From the NCBI GenBank assembly GCA_030054095.1, contig JASGCO010000016.1, forward strand, positions 1 through 64,000: 64,000 nucleotides of DNA, read 5' to 3'. Origin of the DNA: Sediminibacterium sp. (GTDB taxonomy: Bacteria > Bacteroidota > Bacteroidia > B-17B0 > Aurantibacillaceae). The notes beneath the pieces are model-generated. The model did no database searches, was not told the DNA's origin, and saw only the letters and a list, made by a program, of their open reading frames with translations. Shown here in pieces: positions 44,771 to 53,759 of the stretch. The position numbers were made by a program, and so were the translations under genes. Every line of letters begins with the position of its first letter. Position 1 is the first letter of the stretch.

Positions 44771-45340
44771 TTAGTTCAGCCGTTTCGACATTACTTTACT
44801 GACATTGCCAAACACTTGTCCGGGCGAGAATTTCCGCCAATCAAAATCATCCAGTTCGCCACCGTAAATAAAATAGTAATCAATTCTGGCCCTTTTAAAT
44901 TCGCGCAGGACGTGTTCCCTGAAATTGATAAGCGCGATCCAACCATCTTCACCATTATCATCGAACCATTCTTCGTAATAGCTATCATCACTATCATGAA
45001 AATTCAATACGTTCTCTCCTATCAGTATGTATTTATTAATGCCATGATAATTCAGTTCATCAATAAAATCGCGTTTCAGTAACATGATATCGTTATTGAT
45101 AGCGTCATTCCACTCTCCTATCAATTCAATAATAGCGTATTTTTCAGTATAATCCACAAATAAGATCTTTATATAAAGCGTTTCAGAGCCAATATCGTCC
45201 CATTGCGGATGGATATAATAATTGTAAATTGTATTTGTGTACTCAAACTCACTATATTCCCTGCCGTAAAACGGAGAATCGGGGTCTTGTGCCGCCACGT
45301 AAAGATGTCTCCAGTTATAAAACGGTTCTATCGTATGCAT
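44771..45340 (-). CDS. Hypothetical protein, acidic and aromatic-rich
   Basis: A 189-aa cytoplasmic-looking protein with no signal peptide or helix. It is rich in Tyr, Asp and Trp (MHTIEPFYNWRHLYV start; DDSYYEEWFDDNGEDGW; DDFDWRKFSPGQVF end). I do not recognise the family. Composition is compact and even, and the frame is clean, so I take it as real. It stands alone between the PKD gene and the glycosyltransferase operon, on the opposite strand to both. Confidence 0.7.
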   Translation of the reverse strand: MHTIEPFYNWRHLYVAAQDPDSPFYGREYSEFEYTNTIYNYYIHPQWDDIGSETLYIKILFVDYTEKYAIIELIGEWNDAINNDIMLLKRDFIDELNYHGINKYILIGENVLNFHDSDDSYYEEWFDDNGEDGWIALINFREHVLREFKRARIDYYFIYGGELDDFDWRKFSPGQVFGNVSKVMSKRLN

Positions 45341-45430
45341 ACCGTAAAATTATGGAAAAAATACCGCCGCCTTCATATTCTTTAGCTATTTTTACCTTAC
45401 TAAATTTTACTTATCTGAATAGTTCGGGGG

Positions 45431-46171
45431 ATGTTACGACTGAGCATTATTACTATCAATTTTAATAACGCCAAAGGCTTAGATAAAACACTCCGTAGTG
45501 TAATTAACCAGAGCTGCGGCAGCTTTGAATATATTGTGATTGATGGCGGAAGCACAGATGATAGTATCAGGTATCTTGAGCTATACAGTGAGGCCATTCA
45601 TTACCAAATCAGTGAACCGGACACAGGCATTTACCACGCTATGAACAAAGGCATAAAGGCCGCAACCAGCCAGTACCTCTTGTTTCTCAATAGCGGCGAT
45701 TATCTGGCCGCCCCTGATGTAATTGAGAAAATACTGCCACAACTTGACTCTACCGCCATAGTGTATGGTAACCTTATCCTTTCCGGAGAGGACAAAACAC
45801 AAACGGTTATTTCGCCTTCAAGCTTTGGCGTTTACGAATTGATGCTTTCAACTATCTGGCACCCCACCGCTTTTATCAGACGTGATTTATTTTTACGGTA
45901 TGGTTTATACAACGAAGAACTTAGCATTACAGCCGATTATGAATTTTTTATCCGGTGCATAGTACGTTATAAGCAAAAAACGAAACATATTTCCACGATT
46001 ATTACGGTTTTTGATTTAGGCGGTGTAAGCAATAATCCTGAGTGGAGTGCTAAACAATCCCGGCAAAGAGCACTCAGTTGGGAACTGAATGTAACTCCTT
46101 TCCGTTTAAAACTTTATAAATTGTACATTTGGCTGAAACGCCGGTTTCTGTACTATACCGGACAATTATAA
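45431..46171 (+). CDS. Glycosyltransferase family 2
   Basis: A 246-aa GT-A fold enzyme. It opens LSIITINFNNAKGLDKTLRSV and has VIDGGSTDDS, SEPDTGIYHAMNKGI and FLNSGD, where the Asp is the DXD-like metal site. These are the usual signs of the WcaA-type group acting on surface glycans. First gene of a four-gene operon; the next begins 1 nt after its stop. Confidence 0.92.
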   Translation: MLRLSIITINFNNAKGLDKTLRSVINQSCGSFEYIVIDGGSTDDSIRYLELYSEAIHYQISEPDTGIYHAMNKGIKAATSQYLLFLNSGDYLAAPDVIEKILPQLDSTAIVYGNLILSGEDKTQTVISPSSFGVYELMLSTIWHPTAFIRRDLFLRYGLYNEELSITADYEFFIRCIVRYKQKTKHISTIITVFDLGGVSNNPEWSAKQSRQRALSWELNVTPFRLKLYKLYIWLKRRFLYYTGQL

Positions 46172-46172
46172 C

Positions 46173-46931
46173 GTGAAGGATTTTATCTACTATACACTGA
46201 AATTTTGGGGCAGTACAATCCGCTTATGGGGCCGGCGGTTCAAACGTGCGTTCTACACTAAACAGCTTAGCGCACAGGATTGTTTTGAGTTACCCATTAT
46301 TATCAATAATTACAACCGCTTAACCTACACCCGGGAGCTGGTAGATTGGTTGTGGAAAGCGGGGTACAAAAACATTATCATACTGGATAATCTTTCGACC
46401 TATCCGCCATTGCTAGATTATTACAAAAGCTGTCCCGCCAAAGTTATCTTTTTGGGGAAAAACCTGAAATTTAAGGCGCTCTGGCAAATTGACCTGTTTA
46501 ATGTAATAAAAAAGAATTACTACGTGTACACGGATTCTGATGTTTATCCGGGCACAAATTGCCCCAACGATATTGTTTACCACCTTTATCTTTTATCGAA
46601 ACGGTTTACCTGCGAAAAAGCGGGCCCCGCGCTTCAGATTGATGATTTACCGGAGCATTATGCCCTACGAGATGACGTAATCCGTTTTGAACAACGGCAT
46701 TGGGATCATCCGTTGGCGGCAGATGTTTACGATGCGCCGATAGATACAACCTTTGCCCTTTACAAGCCGTTTGCGTACGGAGCCGCCGAAGAGTGCAAGG
46801 GCATAAGAGTGGCAGGTAATCTGCAATTTAAACACATGCCATGGTATATTAACAGCCAGGCGCCCGGTGATGAAGAATTATTTTATAAATCAACCATTAC
46901 GACAGGTTCAACAATGTGGTCTGAAAAATAA
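46173..46931 (+). CDS. Glycosyltransferase-like protein
   Basis: A 252-aa protein starting at GTG 46173. The body reads like a GT-A transferase: PIIINNYNRLTYTRELVDWL, IIILDNLSTYPPLLDYY and YYVYTDSDVYPG, where DSD is the metal-binding motif. The middle part is longer and diverges from standard family 2 enzymes. It lies between two family 2 genes with gaps of 1-2 nt and probably adds a sugar in the same glycan. Confidence 0.82.
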   Translation: MKDFIYYTLKFWGSTIRLWGRRFKRAFYTKQLSAQDCFELPIIINNYNRLTYTRELVDWLWKAGYKNIIILDNLSTYPPLLDYYKSCPAKVIFLGKNLKFKALWQIDLFNVIKKNYYVYTDSDVYPGTNCPNDIVYHLYLLSKRFTCEKAGPALQIDDLPEHYALRDDVIRFEQRHWDHPLAADVYDAPIDTTFALYKPFAYGAAEECKGIRVAGNLQFKHMPWYINSQAPGDEELFYKSTITTGSTMWSEK

Positions 46932-46933
46932 GG

Positions 46934-47875
46934 ATGAGACCTTTGGTATCCATATGTATTCCCGCTTACCGGAATCCGGAAATGCTGAAACGTTGCATTC
47001 AGTCGGTGTTGGTACAAACGTACACGCATTACGAACTGATTATTACAGACGACAGCCCCGACAATTGTATTGAACTATTACTGAACGAACTATTAAACGA
47101 CCGGCCATACCAGTATTACCGGAACACTCCGGCTTTGGGATCGCCCGAAAACTGGAATAAGGCCATTCGCCTTTCAAAAGGCGAGTACATTAAACTGTTG
47201 CATCATGATGATTGGTTTCCTGAGTCCGATAGTTTGGAACAATTCATGACTGCTGCCACAGAAAGCGACGCTTCGTTTCTGTTCTGTAACAGTAACGTTG
47301 TTTCTCCGGCTCCAAACGGGAGTTACATACACGCTGCCAATTCCAGACAAGTGAAGCGTTTGCAAACAGAGCCCGATTTTTTGTTTTTCCGTAATATTAT
47401 TGGTGCTCCCAGTGCAACCCTTTATAAACGGGATGACACATTGCAGTATGACCCAGCATTTACATGGCTCGTAGATGTGGTGTTTTATATTCGTTATTTA
47501 ACAAAACACCAAAGCGTTTATCACATAAACGCGACGCTGATGAATACGTTTAACGGTGCCGAAGGGCAAATTACCCAGTCTGTGGCTAACGATGCCAGAA
47601 TTGTTTTAGGAGAACACCTGCTGTTGTTTGACGCGCTTTATCCGGATGCGATCCATTCAGAAAAAAGTGTACTGTATTTTGAAGAACTTTTTGCCCGGTT
47701 TGGCATTACCACATTCCACGCACTCAATGCCATTGTTCCTGTTCCCCCCACCCTGATTCCTTTTTTACAGAAGGTTTTTAAAGAACAGACTAAAAACGTT
47801 TGGTTAAAGAAAATAATAAAACGCCTGTTAACCAGCCGTTACAATAAACAATTTTTTAAAATAGAACGTTTCTGA
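46934..47875 (+). CDS. Glycosyltransferase family 2
   Basis: A 313-aa family 2 enzyme: LVSICIPAYRNPEMLKRCIQ, ELIITDDSPDN and IKLLHHDDWF, with its acidic metal site. The last ~80 residues are helical and basic and may bind the membrane. Its TGA overlaps the ATG of the fucosyltransferase gene (ATGA). Confidence 0.92.
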   Translation: MRPLVSICIPAYRNPEMLKRCIQSVLVQTYTHYELIITDDSPDNCIELLLNELLNDRPYQYYRNTPALGSPENWNKAIRLSKGEYIKLLHHDDWFPESDSLEQFMTAATESDASFLFCNSNVVSPAPNGSYIHAANSRQVKRLQTEPDFLFFRNIIGAPSATLYKRDDTLQYDPAFTWLVDVVFYIRYLTKHQSVYHINATLMNTFNGAEGQITQSVANDARIVLGEHLLLFDALYPDAIHSEKSVLYFEELFARFGITTFHALNAIVPVPPTLIPFLQKVFKEQTKNVWLKKIIKRLLTSRYNKQFFKIERF

Positions 47876-48732
47876 TGATTATTGTAAAACTACAGGGAGG
47901 TTTAGGAAACCAGTTGTTTCAGTTTGCTGCTGGCCTGGCTTTGGCACGACGGCATAGCACTACTTTAAAAATTGATACATCCTTTCTGAACGCCGACCCT
48001 TCGGGACATTACACCAAACGGCATCTGGAGTTAAATGTATTTGACATAGCGCTGGCAGAAGCAACTGAAGAGGATTTAAGACGATTCCCGCTTCAGGAAA
48101 ACCGGTACATACGCAAACTAAAAGAATGGTTGCGTATTTCGTTTAACACTCAGGTTTTTAATGAACGCGGGCACCACTACAATACTTACTTTTCCAGATT
48201 ACCAGCCAACACTTATTTGAATGGTTACTGGCAAAGTGAACACTACTTTAAAAATTGCAGCGCTGAACTTAGAACATTACTTCGGTTCAAACCGGGCTAT
48301 GTATTGTGTGACGCTGAATTAGAACAACGTATTACCAACACAAACAGTGTTTCCGTTCATGTAAGACGGGGCGATTACGTCAGCCTGAGTGCCGCCAACA
48401 GTTTTCATGGGGTATGCGGGCCGGATTATTACCGGAAGGCCATGGCTCTGTTTCCGGCAGATACTACTTTTTACATTTTTTCGGATGATCTGGAATGGTG
48501 CCGGGAAAATCTTCATTCCGGTTACTGTATGGAATTTATAGAGACACCAAATGCCTACACTGATTTTTATCTGATGAGTCAATGCAAGCATCATATCATT
48601 GCCAACAGCAGTTTCAGTTGGTGGGCCGCCTGGTTACATAACGACAACAAAAAACAGGTGATTGCTCCGCGGCGCTGGTTTGCATCAGCGGCTACGCCTG
48701 ATATCTATCCCGATAACTGGGTCAGGTTATAA
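47875..48732 (+). CDS. Alpha-1,2-fucosyltransferase, GT11
   Basis: A 285-aa GT11 enzyme that moves fucose from GDP-fucose onto a galactose-type acceptor. It has the opening IVKLQGGLGNQLFQFAAGLA, the GDP-fucose-binding HVRRGDY motif (162-168), YIFSDDLEWC and the SSFSWWAAWL motif. It is the last gene of the sugar operon, so the glycan built here probably ends in fucose. No GDP-fucose synthesis gene is in the window. A dispersed repeat follows. Confidence 0.94.
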   Translation: MIIVKLQGGLGNQLFQFAAGLALARRHSTTLKIDTSFLNADPSGHYTKRHLELNVFDIALAEATEEDLRRFPLQENRYIRKLKEWLRISFNTQVFNERGHHYNTYFSRLPANTYLNGYWQSEHYFKNCSAELRTLLRFKPGYVLCDAELEQRITNTNSVSVHVRRGDYVSLSAANSFHGVCGPDYYRKAMALFPADTTFYIFSDDLEWCRENLHSGYCMEFIETPNAYTDFYLMSQCKHHIIANSSFSWWAAWLHNDNKKQVIAPRRWFASAATPDIYPDNWVRL

Positions 48733-48744
48733 TACCCAATCCCA

Positions 48745-48915
48745 TGTATTAATGGCCCTATAATTTCCAAAACTAACGTGTATTAGTGGCCGGGTGATTG
48801 AAGCGGCAGCCTTGTGCAGAACTTTGTTTGGTTTTACGCGAGCGCGGAGGCTGAGGAACAAAGCCCCCGAAAGCCGCTGCAAAACAACAAATTGCCAGCA
48901 AGCTACAGCGAAAAA
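48745..48915 (-). repeat. GC-rich dispersed intergenic repeat, copy 2
   Basis: 48791-48915 is the reverse-complement relative of 11301-11430, with the identical 16-nt block at 48796-48811 (GATTGAAGCGGCAGCC on the plus strand). At its edge TGTATTAATGGCC (48745-48757) and TGTATTAGTGGCC (48779-48791) form a 13-nt near-perfect direct repeat. No gene is found between the fucosyltransferase and SUI1 genes. Confidence 0.65.
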
Positions 48916-48984
48916 CACAGTTTTTGAAAGGCTATGCGAAAAGAGAAAACGGCCCCTGTGAGAACTCAGATTAATAATACCAAT

Positions 48985-49326
48985 TTATCCTCCGGCCTTT
49001 TTGGCCGAGTACCCTTCTTTGGTTAATAGTACAAGCAATTTATCTCTCAAATCGCCCTGTATCAGTATTTCTCCATCTTTCACACTTCCACCTACCCCGC
49101 ACTTTTGCTTTAGCAATTTTCCAAGCTGTTCCAGGTCTTCCGGTTTACCTATGAAACCGGTTATACGGCTTACAAATTTTCCGCCGCCTATACGATCGAG
49201 AAAAATTTTTAAATGTTGTTTACCCGGCGGTAAAGTCTCCTCTACTTCTTCCTCTTCATGCTCAAAAGAAAAATCGGGATTGGTACTGTACACTACATTA
49301 ATTCTTTGTTTGTCCTTTTTACTCAT
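48985..49326 (-). CDS. Translation initiation factor SUI1/YciH family
   Basis: A 113-aa eIF1/SUI1-like protein. After a charged N-terminal arm (residues 1-38) comes the SUI1 fold ([42 protein letters not shown]). Bacterial members (YciH) are thought to watch initiation fidelity on the 30S subunit. Its ATG overlaps the stop of the TPR gene (ATGA), so expression is coupled to it. Confidence 0.93.
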   Translation of the reverse strand: MSKKDKQRINVVYSTNPDFSFEHEEEEVEETLPPGKQHLKIFLDRIGGGKFVSRITGFIGKPEDLEQLGKLLKQKCGVGGSVKDGEILIQGDLRDKLLVLLTKEGYSAKKAGG

Positions 49327-50402
49327 AATTGGCGAGGCTTAATAAAATAGGCCGCAAATGGCACTAACAAAAATAAAAAAATCCAGACAAAATACCCGTA
49401 ACTCTTTTGAGCTACCGGTGCAATAACCGGCGTAAAAGACTCATCAAATTGCACCGGTACTTCTTTTGTTTGCAAACTATCCTTTAATGCCAAGAGTTTT
49501 TTATAACACGCATTGGCCATATAAACATCTTTTACCTTTTCGGCCCAAAGAGCCTTTACGTTATAATACTCTTCGAGTGCTTCCCCGTAATTATACTTTT
49601 GGATGATACCCAGCGTCTTAATCAACTGCTTATCTGCTTCTTCGGGCATATTTCTGTTGAGTGCAATTTTTGCCAGACATAAATAACTATCGGCTTTTTC
49701 GGGTTCATTATCCATAAGATCCTTTACGACCAAAGAGGCATCAGCATAGGCCTCCGCTTTATCCATATCGTTTCCTGCAAAAGATAAATCGGAAAGATTG
49801 TTCAATGCCGACCCTTGTATTTCGTAATCGGAATTTTGCTTCGATTGTTCCAGTGCCTTAATGTAATAATACTCGGCCAGTACAAAATGCCCTTGTTCCT
49901 GATGTAACACCCCAAGATTAAGATACAAACGATCGGACAGTAAACTGTCATTTTGGTCTATTGCTGCCTGTAGTGCACGCAGGTAACATAACTCGGCCTG
50001 CCTGTACACTTTTAGTTCACTATACACATTAGCCAGATTCAGTTCACTTTTGGCTATTCCGGCCACATCTTTAATTTCCTGCCGCCATTGAATAGCTTGC
50101 TGATGATAGTGTAACGCCCGTGTATAATCTCCTTTACGGTAAAATAAAATACCCAGTAATGTAGCGGCTTTGGCTTTGTAATAAGGCGAATGGGACTGTG
50201 CCGCGTAAGCCTCGCTATAACGCGCACAGCGAAAACTAAAATCGGGATTCTTTAAGCGATACCTGAAGCCTTGTTCATAAAACAATCCGGCCCTTAACGT
50301 ATCGTGGGCGTATCCATTAGCCGAAACAATAAGCGAATCGAGGTGTTGTGCTTTTGTAACAGATAAAATGGTGATAAATAAAACTATCAGTTGTTGTTTC
50401 AC
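49323..50402 (-). CDS. TPR-repeat protein with C-terminal membrane anchor
   Basis: A 359-aa protein: signal segment ([19 protein letters not shown], read with the GTG start), about seven TPR motifs ([54 protein letters not shown]) and a single C-terminal transmembrane helix ([18 protein letters not shown]). The layout is like the sensor part of the TPR kinases at 14979 and 33650 but with no kinase domain. I choose GTG at 50402 because a longer frame would overlap the divergent M61 gene. Confidence 0.78.
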   Translation of the reverse strand: MKQQLIVLFITILSVTKAQHLDSLIVSANGYAHDTLRAGLFYEQGFRYRLKNPDFSFRCARYSEAYAAQSHSPYYKAKAATLLGILFYRKGDYTRALHYHQQAIQWRQEIKDVAGIAKSELNLANVYSELKVYRQAELCYLRALQAAIDQNDSLLSDRLYLNLGVLHQEQGHFVLAEYYYIKALEQSKQNSDYEIQGSALNNLSDLSFAGNDMDKAEAYADASLVVKDLMDNEPEKADSYLCLAKIALNRNMPEEADKQLIKTLGIIQKYNYGEALEEYYNVKALWAEKVKDVYMANACYKKLLALKDSLQTKEVPVQFDESFTPVIAPVAQKSYGYFVWIFLFLLVPFAAYFIKPRQL

Positions 50403-50409
50403 TCTTAAC

Positions 50410-50417
50410 CAAATATA
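50410..50417 (-). promoter_or_regulatory. Promoter -7 element of the TPR-SUI1 operon
   Basis: TATATTTG on the minus strand matches TAnnTTTG exactly. Transcription would begin at about 50403-50405, directly at the GTG start at 50402, a leaderless or almost leaderless arrangement. Confidence 0.5.
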
Positions 50418-50429
50418 TAAATTTATGGT

Positions 50430-52157
50430 ATGATTCAATACACATTTTATCAAAAAAATACACATGCCCATTATGTGTACATAGATATGCTGTTCGACAC
50501 CAACGCTTTAGCGTTTATTGAACTACAGTTGCCTGCCTGGCGTCCGGGTCGCTACGAGTTAGGGAATTTTGCCAGGAACATAAAAAAACCAGAATTCTTC
50601 AATGAAGCTGAGGCGCCTTTACCGTTTACCAAATTAACAAAGGATTTATGGCGGATTGAAACCAAAGGCTGCAAACGTATTAAAGCCACCTATAGTTACT
50701 ATGCAGCGGAATTAAATGCCGGTGCTTGCTTCGCGGATCATGAACAACTATACATAAATCCTGTGCATTGCTGCTTTCAGGTAAAGGGACAGGAACAGGT
50801 GACACATAAACTGGTACTGAACGTTCCTGAACAGTATAAGATTGCCAGTAGTTTAAAAACCATAGGAAAAGAACTTTACGCCGCTAATTATGAAGAACTG
50901 GTGGACTCGCCCTTTATTGCCTCCGCTAATTTACAAAGTGATGTGTATCAAAGTAACGGCATTTCCTTTCACCTGCATTTTTGCGGATATTGCCAACCTG
51001 ATTTTACAAGACTAAAACAGGATTTTGAAAAATTTACCAGTTACCAGATTGCCTTTTGGGGTGGATTTCCGGTAAATGATTACCATTTCCTGTTCCAGAT
51101 AACCCCTTTTAAATTTTACCATGGCGTAGAACACCAAAAGAATACGGTGATTGCTATAGGGCCGGGTTACGCGCTTCATAGTCCTTCTGTGTACGAAGAT
51201 GTTCTCGGGGTGAGTTGCCACGAATTGTTTCATACCTGGAATATTAAATACATACGTCCGGCGGAGTTATTGCCATATGATTACAGCAAGGAAAATTACG
51301 CCAGAACCGGCTATGTTTACGAAGGGTTTACAACTTATTACGGCGATAAGCACCTTTTATGTTCGGGTGTATTTACAAAGGAACAGTATTTTAAAACGCT
51401 GGAAGAACGTTTACAAAAACACTTTCATAATTTTGGACGCTATAACCTGAGTGTGGCCGACAGTAGTTGGGATACCTGGCTGGATGGGTATATTCCGGGT
51501 GCTCCTTATCGCAAAACCAATATTTACGATGAAGGAAACCTTATTGCATTGATTCTGGATACTGAGATTATGAAAGCAACAGGTAACCAACGTTCGTTAA
51601 AAGATGTGTGTCGTTTGTTATACGACCGTTTTGGCAAAACCGGAAAAGGCTATACGGAACAAAACATTATTGAATTGGTTAATGAAGTTGGTGGCACTGA
51701 CTTAAGCCATGTATTTACCAATTATGTTTACGCCGCAGCGGATTATGAACCCGCGTTAGCAGAAGCTTTCCGCTATCTGGGAATTGCCTTCCGGAAAACA
51801 GAATCGTCATTACTGCATGAACAGTTATTTGGCTTTAAAACCGTTGACAATGGTTCGTTTTCAAAAGTAAGTCTGGTTGCGCCTTATTCTCCGGCATGGA
51901 AAGCAGGATTATTTAATGGCGACGAGATTATTGCCGTAAATGGAAGGGTTATCAGAAATAACCTCCCGCATTGGCTGGCTTATTTTAAGAATGAAGACGC
52001 TATTCGTTTAACTGTGGTCAAAAACGAAGCGCTGGAAGAATTAACGATTACAAAGGATAAAAAAGGAGCTACTTGGTTGGCGACTTATCAGTTAAATGTT
52101 TTGAATGAAGTATCCATTGAGGCCAAAACTGCGTTTGAACAATGGCTACAAAACTGA
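50430..52157 (+). CDS. M61-family metallopeptidase with PDZ domain
   Basis: A 575-aa glycyl-aminopeptidase-type enzyme. It has the N-terminal beta domain (LQLPAWRPGRYELGNFARNI), then the zinc site HELFH (264-268) with the third ligand Glu at 298 (YVYEGFTTYYGD). The C-terminal PDZ domain is at about 480-560 (VAPYSPAWKAGLFNGDEIIAVNGR). There is no signal peptide, so it acts in the cytoplasm. It removes N-terminal residues, with preference for glycine or alanine in known members. The ATG at 50430 lies 28 nt from the divergent TPR start. Confidence 0.92.
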   Translation: MIQYTFYQKNTHAHYVYIDMLFDTNALAFIELQLPAWRPGRYELGNFARNIKKPEFFNEAEAPLPFTKLTKDLWRIETKGCKRIKATYSYYAAELNAGACFADHEQLYINPVHCCFQVKGQEQVTHKLVLNVPEQYKIASSLKTIGKELYAANYEELVDSPFIASANLQSDVYQSNGISFHLHFCGYCQPDFTRLKQDFEKFTSYQIAFWGGFPVNDYHFLFQITPFKFYHGVEHQKNTVIAIGPGYALHSPSVYEDVLGVSCHELFHTWNIKYIRPAELLPYDYSKENYARTGYVYEGFTTYYGDKHLLCSGVFTKEQYFKTLEERLQKHFHNFGRYNLSVADSSWDTWLDGYIPGAPYRKTNIYDEGNLIALILDTEIMKATGNQRSLKDVCRLLYDRFGKTGKGYTEQNIIELVNEVGGTDLSHVFTNYVYAAADYEPALAEAFRYLGIAFRKTESSLLHEQLFGFKTVDNGSFSKVSLVAPYSPAWKAGLFNGDEIIAVNGRVIRNNLPHWLAYFKNEDAIRLTVVKNEALEELTITKDKKGATWLATYQLNVLNEVSIEAKTAFEQWLQN

Positions 52158-52301
52158 GTACTTTAACACGTTATTATCGTTTAAATGTGTACTTCATTCT
52201 ATCAAGAAATGCTGCTTTTTATGTTAAACACCGTTTATATAAATGTAATCCAATGAATCCTTTTTTTAATTTTACCAATTACACTAAAACCTATAATAAT
52301 T

Positions 52302-52763
52302 ATGAATAAACTGACCCTGTTTCTTTTAGGCGGCTACCTTTTTTTTTCATGCAAAACATCTGTTGATAAAAGTACCTCGGGCAATGCTCCGGAAGGTAAT
52401 AAAGCCATTGTAGATACGTATTTCCGTTATTTCAATAATCATGAGTGGCAAAAAATGGCAGATTTGTATAGTGAGGCTCCCGAAATGAAAGATCCGTCTT
52501 TAGGAACCTCGAATATTACCATGACGAAAGCGGATATAGTAAAAAAGTATCAGGAACTTCACAAGGCCATTCCAGATGTTCAGGATCGCATTCTGGCAAC
52601 CTATATTGCCGGTGATAATGTGATTGTTGAATTTGTATCTTCTGGTACCGCACCGGACAGTACAAGATTTGAACTACCTATTTGCACAATTTTTGAGATT
52701 AAGAACGGAAAAATCACAAAGGATTTAACGTATTACGACAATTTTGAATCTGATAAAAAGTAA
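52302..52763 (+). CDS. NTF2-like (SnoaL-type) lipoprotein
   Basis: A 153-aa lipoprotein, lipobox ending at C17 (LFFSC). The domain at residues about 33-148 is an NTF2/SnoaL-like cone fold (IVDTYFRYFNNHEWQKMADLYSE-type opening, ICTIFEIKNGKITKDLTYYD end). It probably holds a small molecule in its pocket or serves as a small enzyme; the ligand is unknown. It is convergent with the HIT gene. Confidence 0.82.
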   Translation: MNKLTLFLLGGYLFFSCKTSVDKSTSGNAPEGNKAIVDTYFRYFNNHEWQKMADLYSEAPEMKDPSLGTSNITMTKADIVKKYQELHKAIPDVQDRILATYIAGDNVIVEFVSSGTAPDSTRFELPICTIFEIKNGKITKDLTYYDNFESDKK

Positions 52764-52802
52764 GTGCCTTACTTATATAATCTGGCTCTTTTTACAAACA
52801 GA

Positions 52803-53195
52803 TCAGAGAAATGATTGAATACGTTTAGCCGTTGCTTCAAACTCTTCTCTGCTAAATTTTAATTTAGGTGATGAAAAATTACAATCGTTGATGGTTGTAA
52901 TTGGAATAAGGTGTATATGGGCATGTGGTACTTCAAGACCTATCACCTGCATGCTAACGCGATTACAAGGGTACGCCTTTTTGATAGCGACAGCGAGTTT
53001 TTTAGAAAAAAGGGTTAATGCACACAATGTATCATCCTCCACATCAAAAAACTGATCCGTTTCTTGCTTTGGGACAACCAAGGTGTGCCCTTGTTTTAGG
53101 GGATTAATATCCAGAAAAGCAAAACAATTTTCATCTTCCGCAATCTTATAACATGGAATATCGCCTGCTATTATTTTAGAAAAGAGACTTGTCAT
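52803..53195 (-). CDS. HIT-family nucleotide hydrolase
   Basis: A 130-aa histidine-triad protein. It has the standard opening SLFSKIIAGDIPCYKIAEDE and the catalytic triad HAHIH (91-95) that cleaves nucleoside phosphoramidates or dinucleotides. Cytoplasmic. It starts 2 nt after the stop of greA and is cotranscribed with it. Confidence 0.95.
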   Translation of the reverse strand: MTSLFSKIIAGDIPCYKIAEDENCFAFLDINPLKQGHTLVVPKQETDQFFDVEDDTLCALTLFSKKLAVAIKKAYPCNRVSMQVIGLEVPHAHIHLIPITTINDCNFSSPKLKFSREEFEATAKRIQSFL

Positions 53196-53197
53196 TT

Positions 53198-53671
53198 TTA
53201 AAGTGATATTTCTATTACCTCAAACGTAATAACACCGGCAGGAACTGTTACGTCGGTTTTTTCTCCTACTTTTTTTCCCAGCAATCCCTTACCTATAGGA
53301 GAATCCACCGAAATTTTGCCGGACTTAAGATCTGCTTCGTTCTCTGCCACCAATGTATATTTCATTACCGCGTTATTTTTTGTGTTCTTTATCTTAACGG
53401 TTGTCAAAATACTTACTTTACTAAGGTCTAACTGGCTTTCATCAACCAAACGGGCATTCGCAATAACCTCCTTCAGTTTCGAAATTTTTACTTCCAACAG
53501 GGCCTGTGCTTCGCGGGCTGCATCGTATTCCGCATTCTCGCTTAAATCACCTTTATCCCGTGCTTCTGCAACTGCCTGAGTACATTTTTTACGTTCCACT
53601 GTTTCCAGTTGATTTAATTCATCCCGCAGTTTTTGCAGACCTTCTTCTGTGTAATATCCTACTTGTGCCAT
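53198..53671 (-). CDS. greA: Transcription elongation factor GreA
   Basis: A 157-aa factor that rescues stalled RNA polymerase by promoting RNA cleavage. It has the N-terminal coiled coil with the acidic tip (AEARDKGDLSENAEYDAARE) and the C-terminal domain with SVDSPIGKGLLGKKVGEKTDV. The length is normal. It is the first of two genes with HIT. A strong terminator at 53692 separates it from the PorV operon. Confidence 0.97.
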   Translation of the reverse strand: MAQVGYYTEEGLQKLRDELNQLETVERKKCTQAVAEARDKGDLSENAEYDAAREAQALLEVKISKLKEVIANARLVDESQLDLSKVSILTTVKIKNTKNNAVMKYTLVAENEADLKSGKISVDSPIGKGLLGKKVGEKTDVTVPAGVITFEVIEISL

Positions 53672-53691
53672 TTTTCCTGATTTCTATAAAA

Positions 53692-53723
53692 TTAAAGAAT
53701 CCCGACAAGTCGGGATTCTTTAA
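53692..53723 (-). terminator. Strong terminator of the TonB-T9SS-PorV operon
   Basis: TTAAAGAATCCCGAC (53692-53706) pairs perfectly with GTCGGGATTCTTTAA (53709-53723), a 15-bp stem. On the minus strand AATTTTATAG follows. It lies 36 nt after the stop of the PorV/PorQ-family gene and just before greA, which must have its own promoter. Confidence 0.88.
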
Positions 53724-53759
53724 AACCTTGTTAAATTTAGTAAATTTTCTACTCTAATC

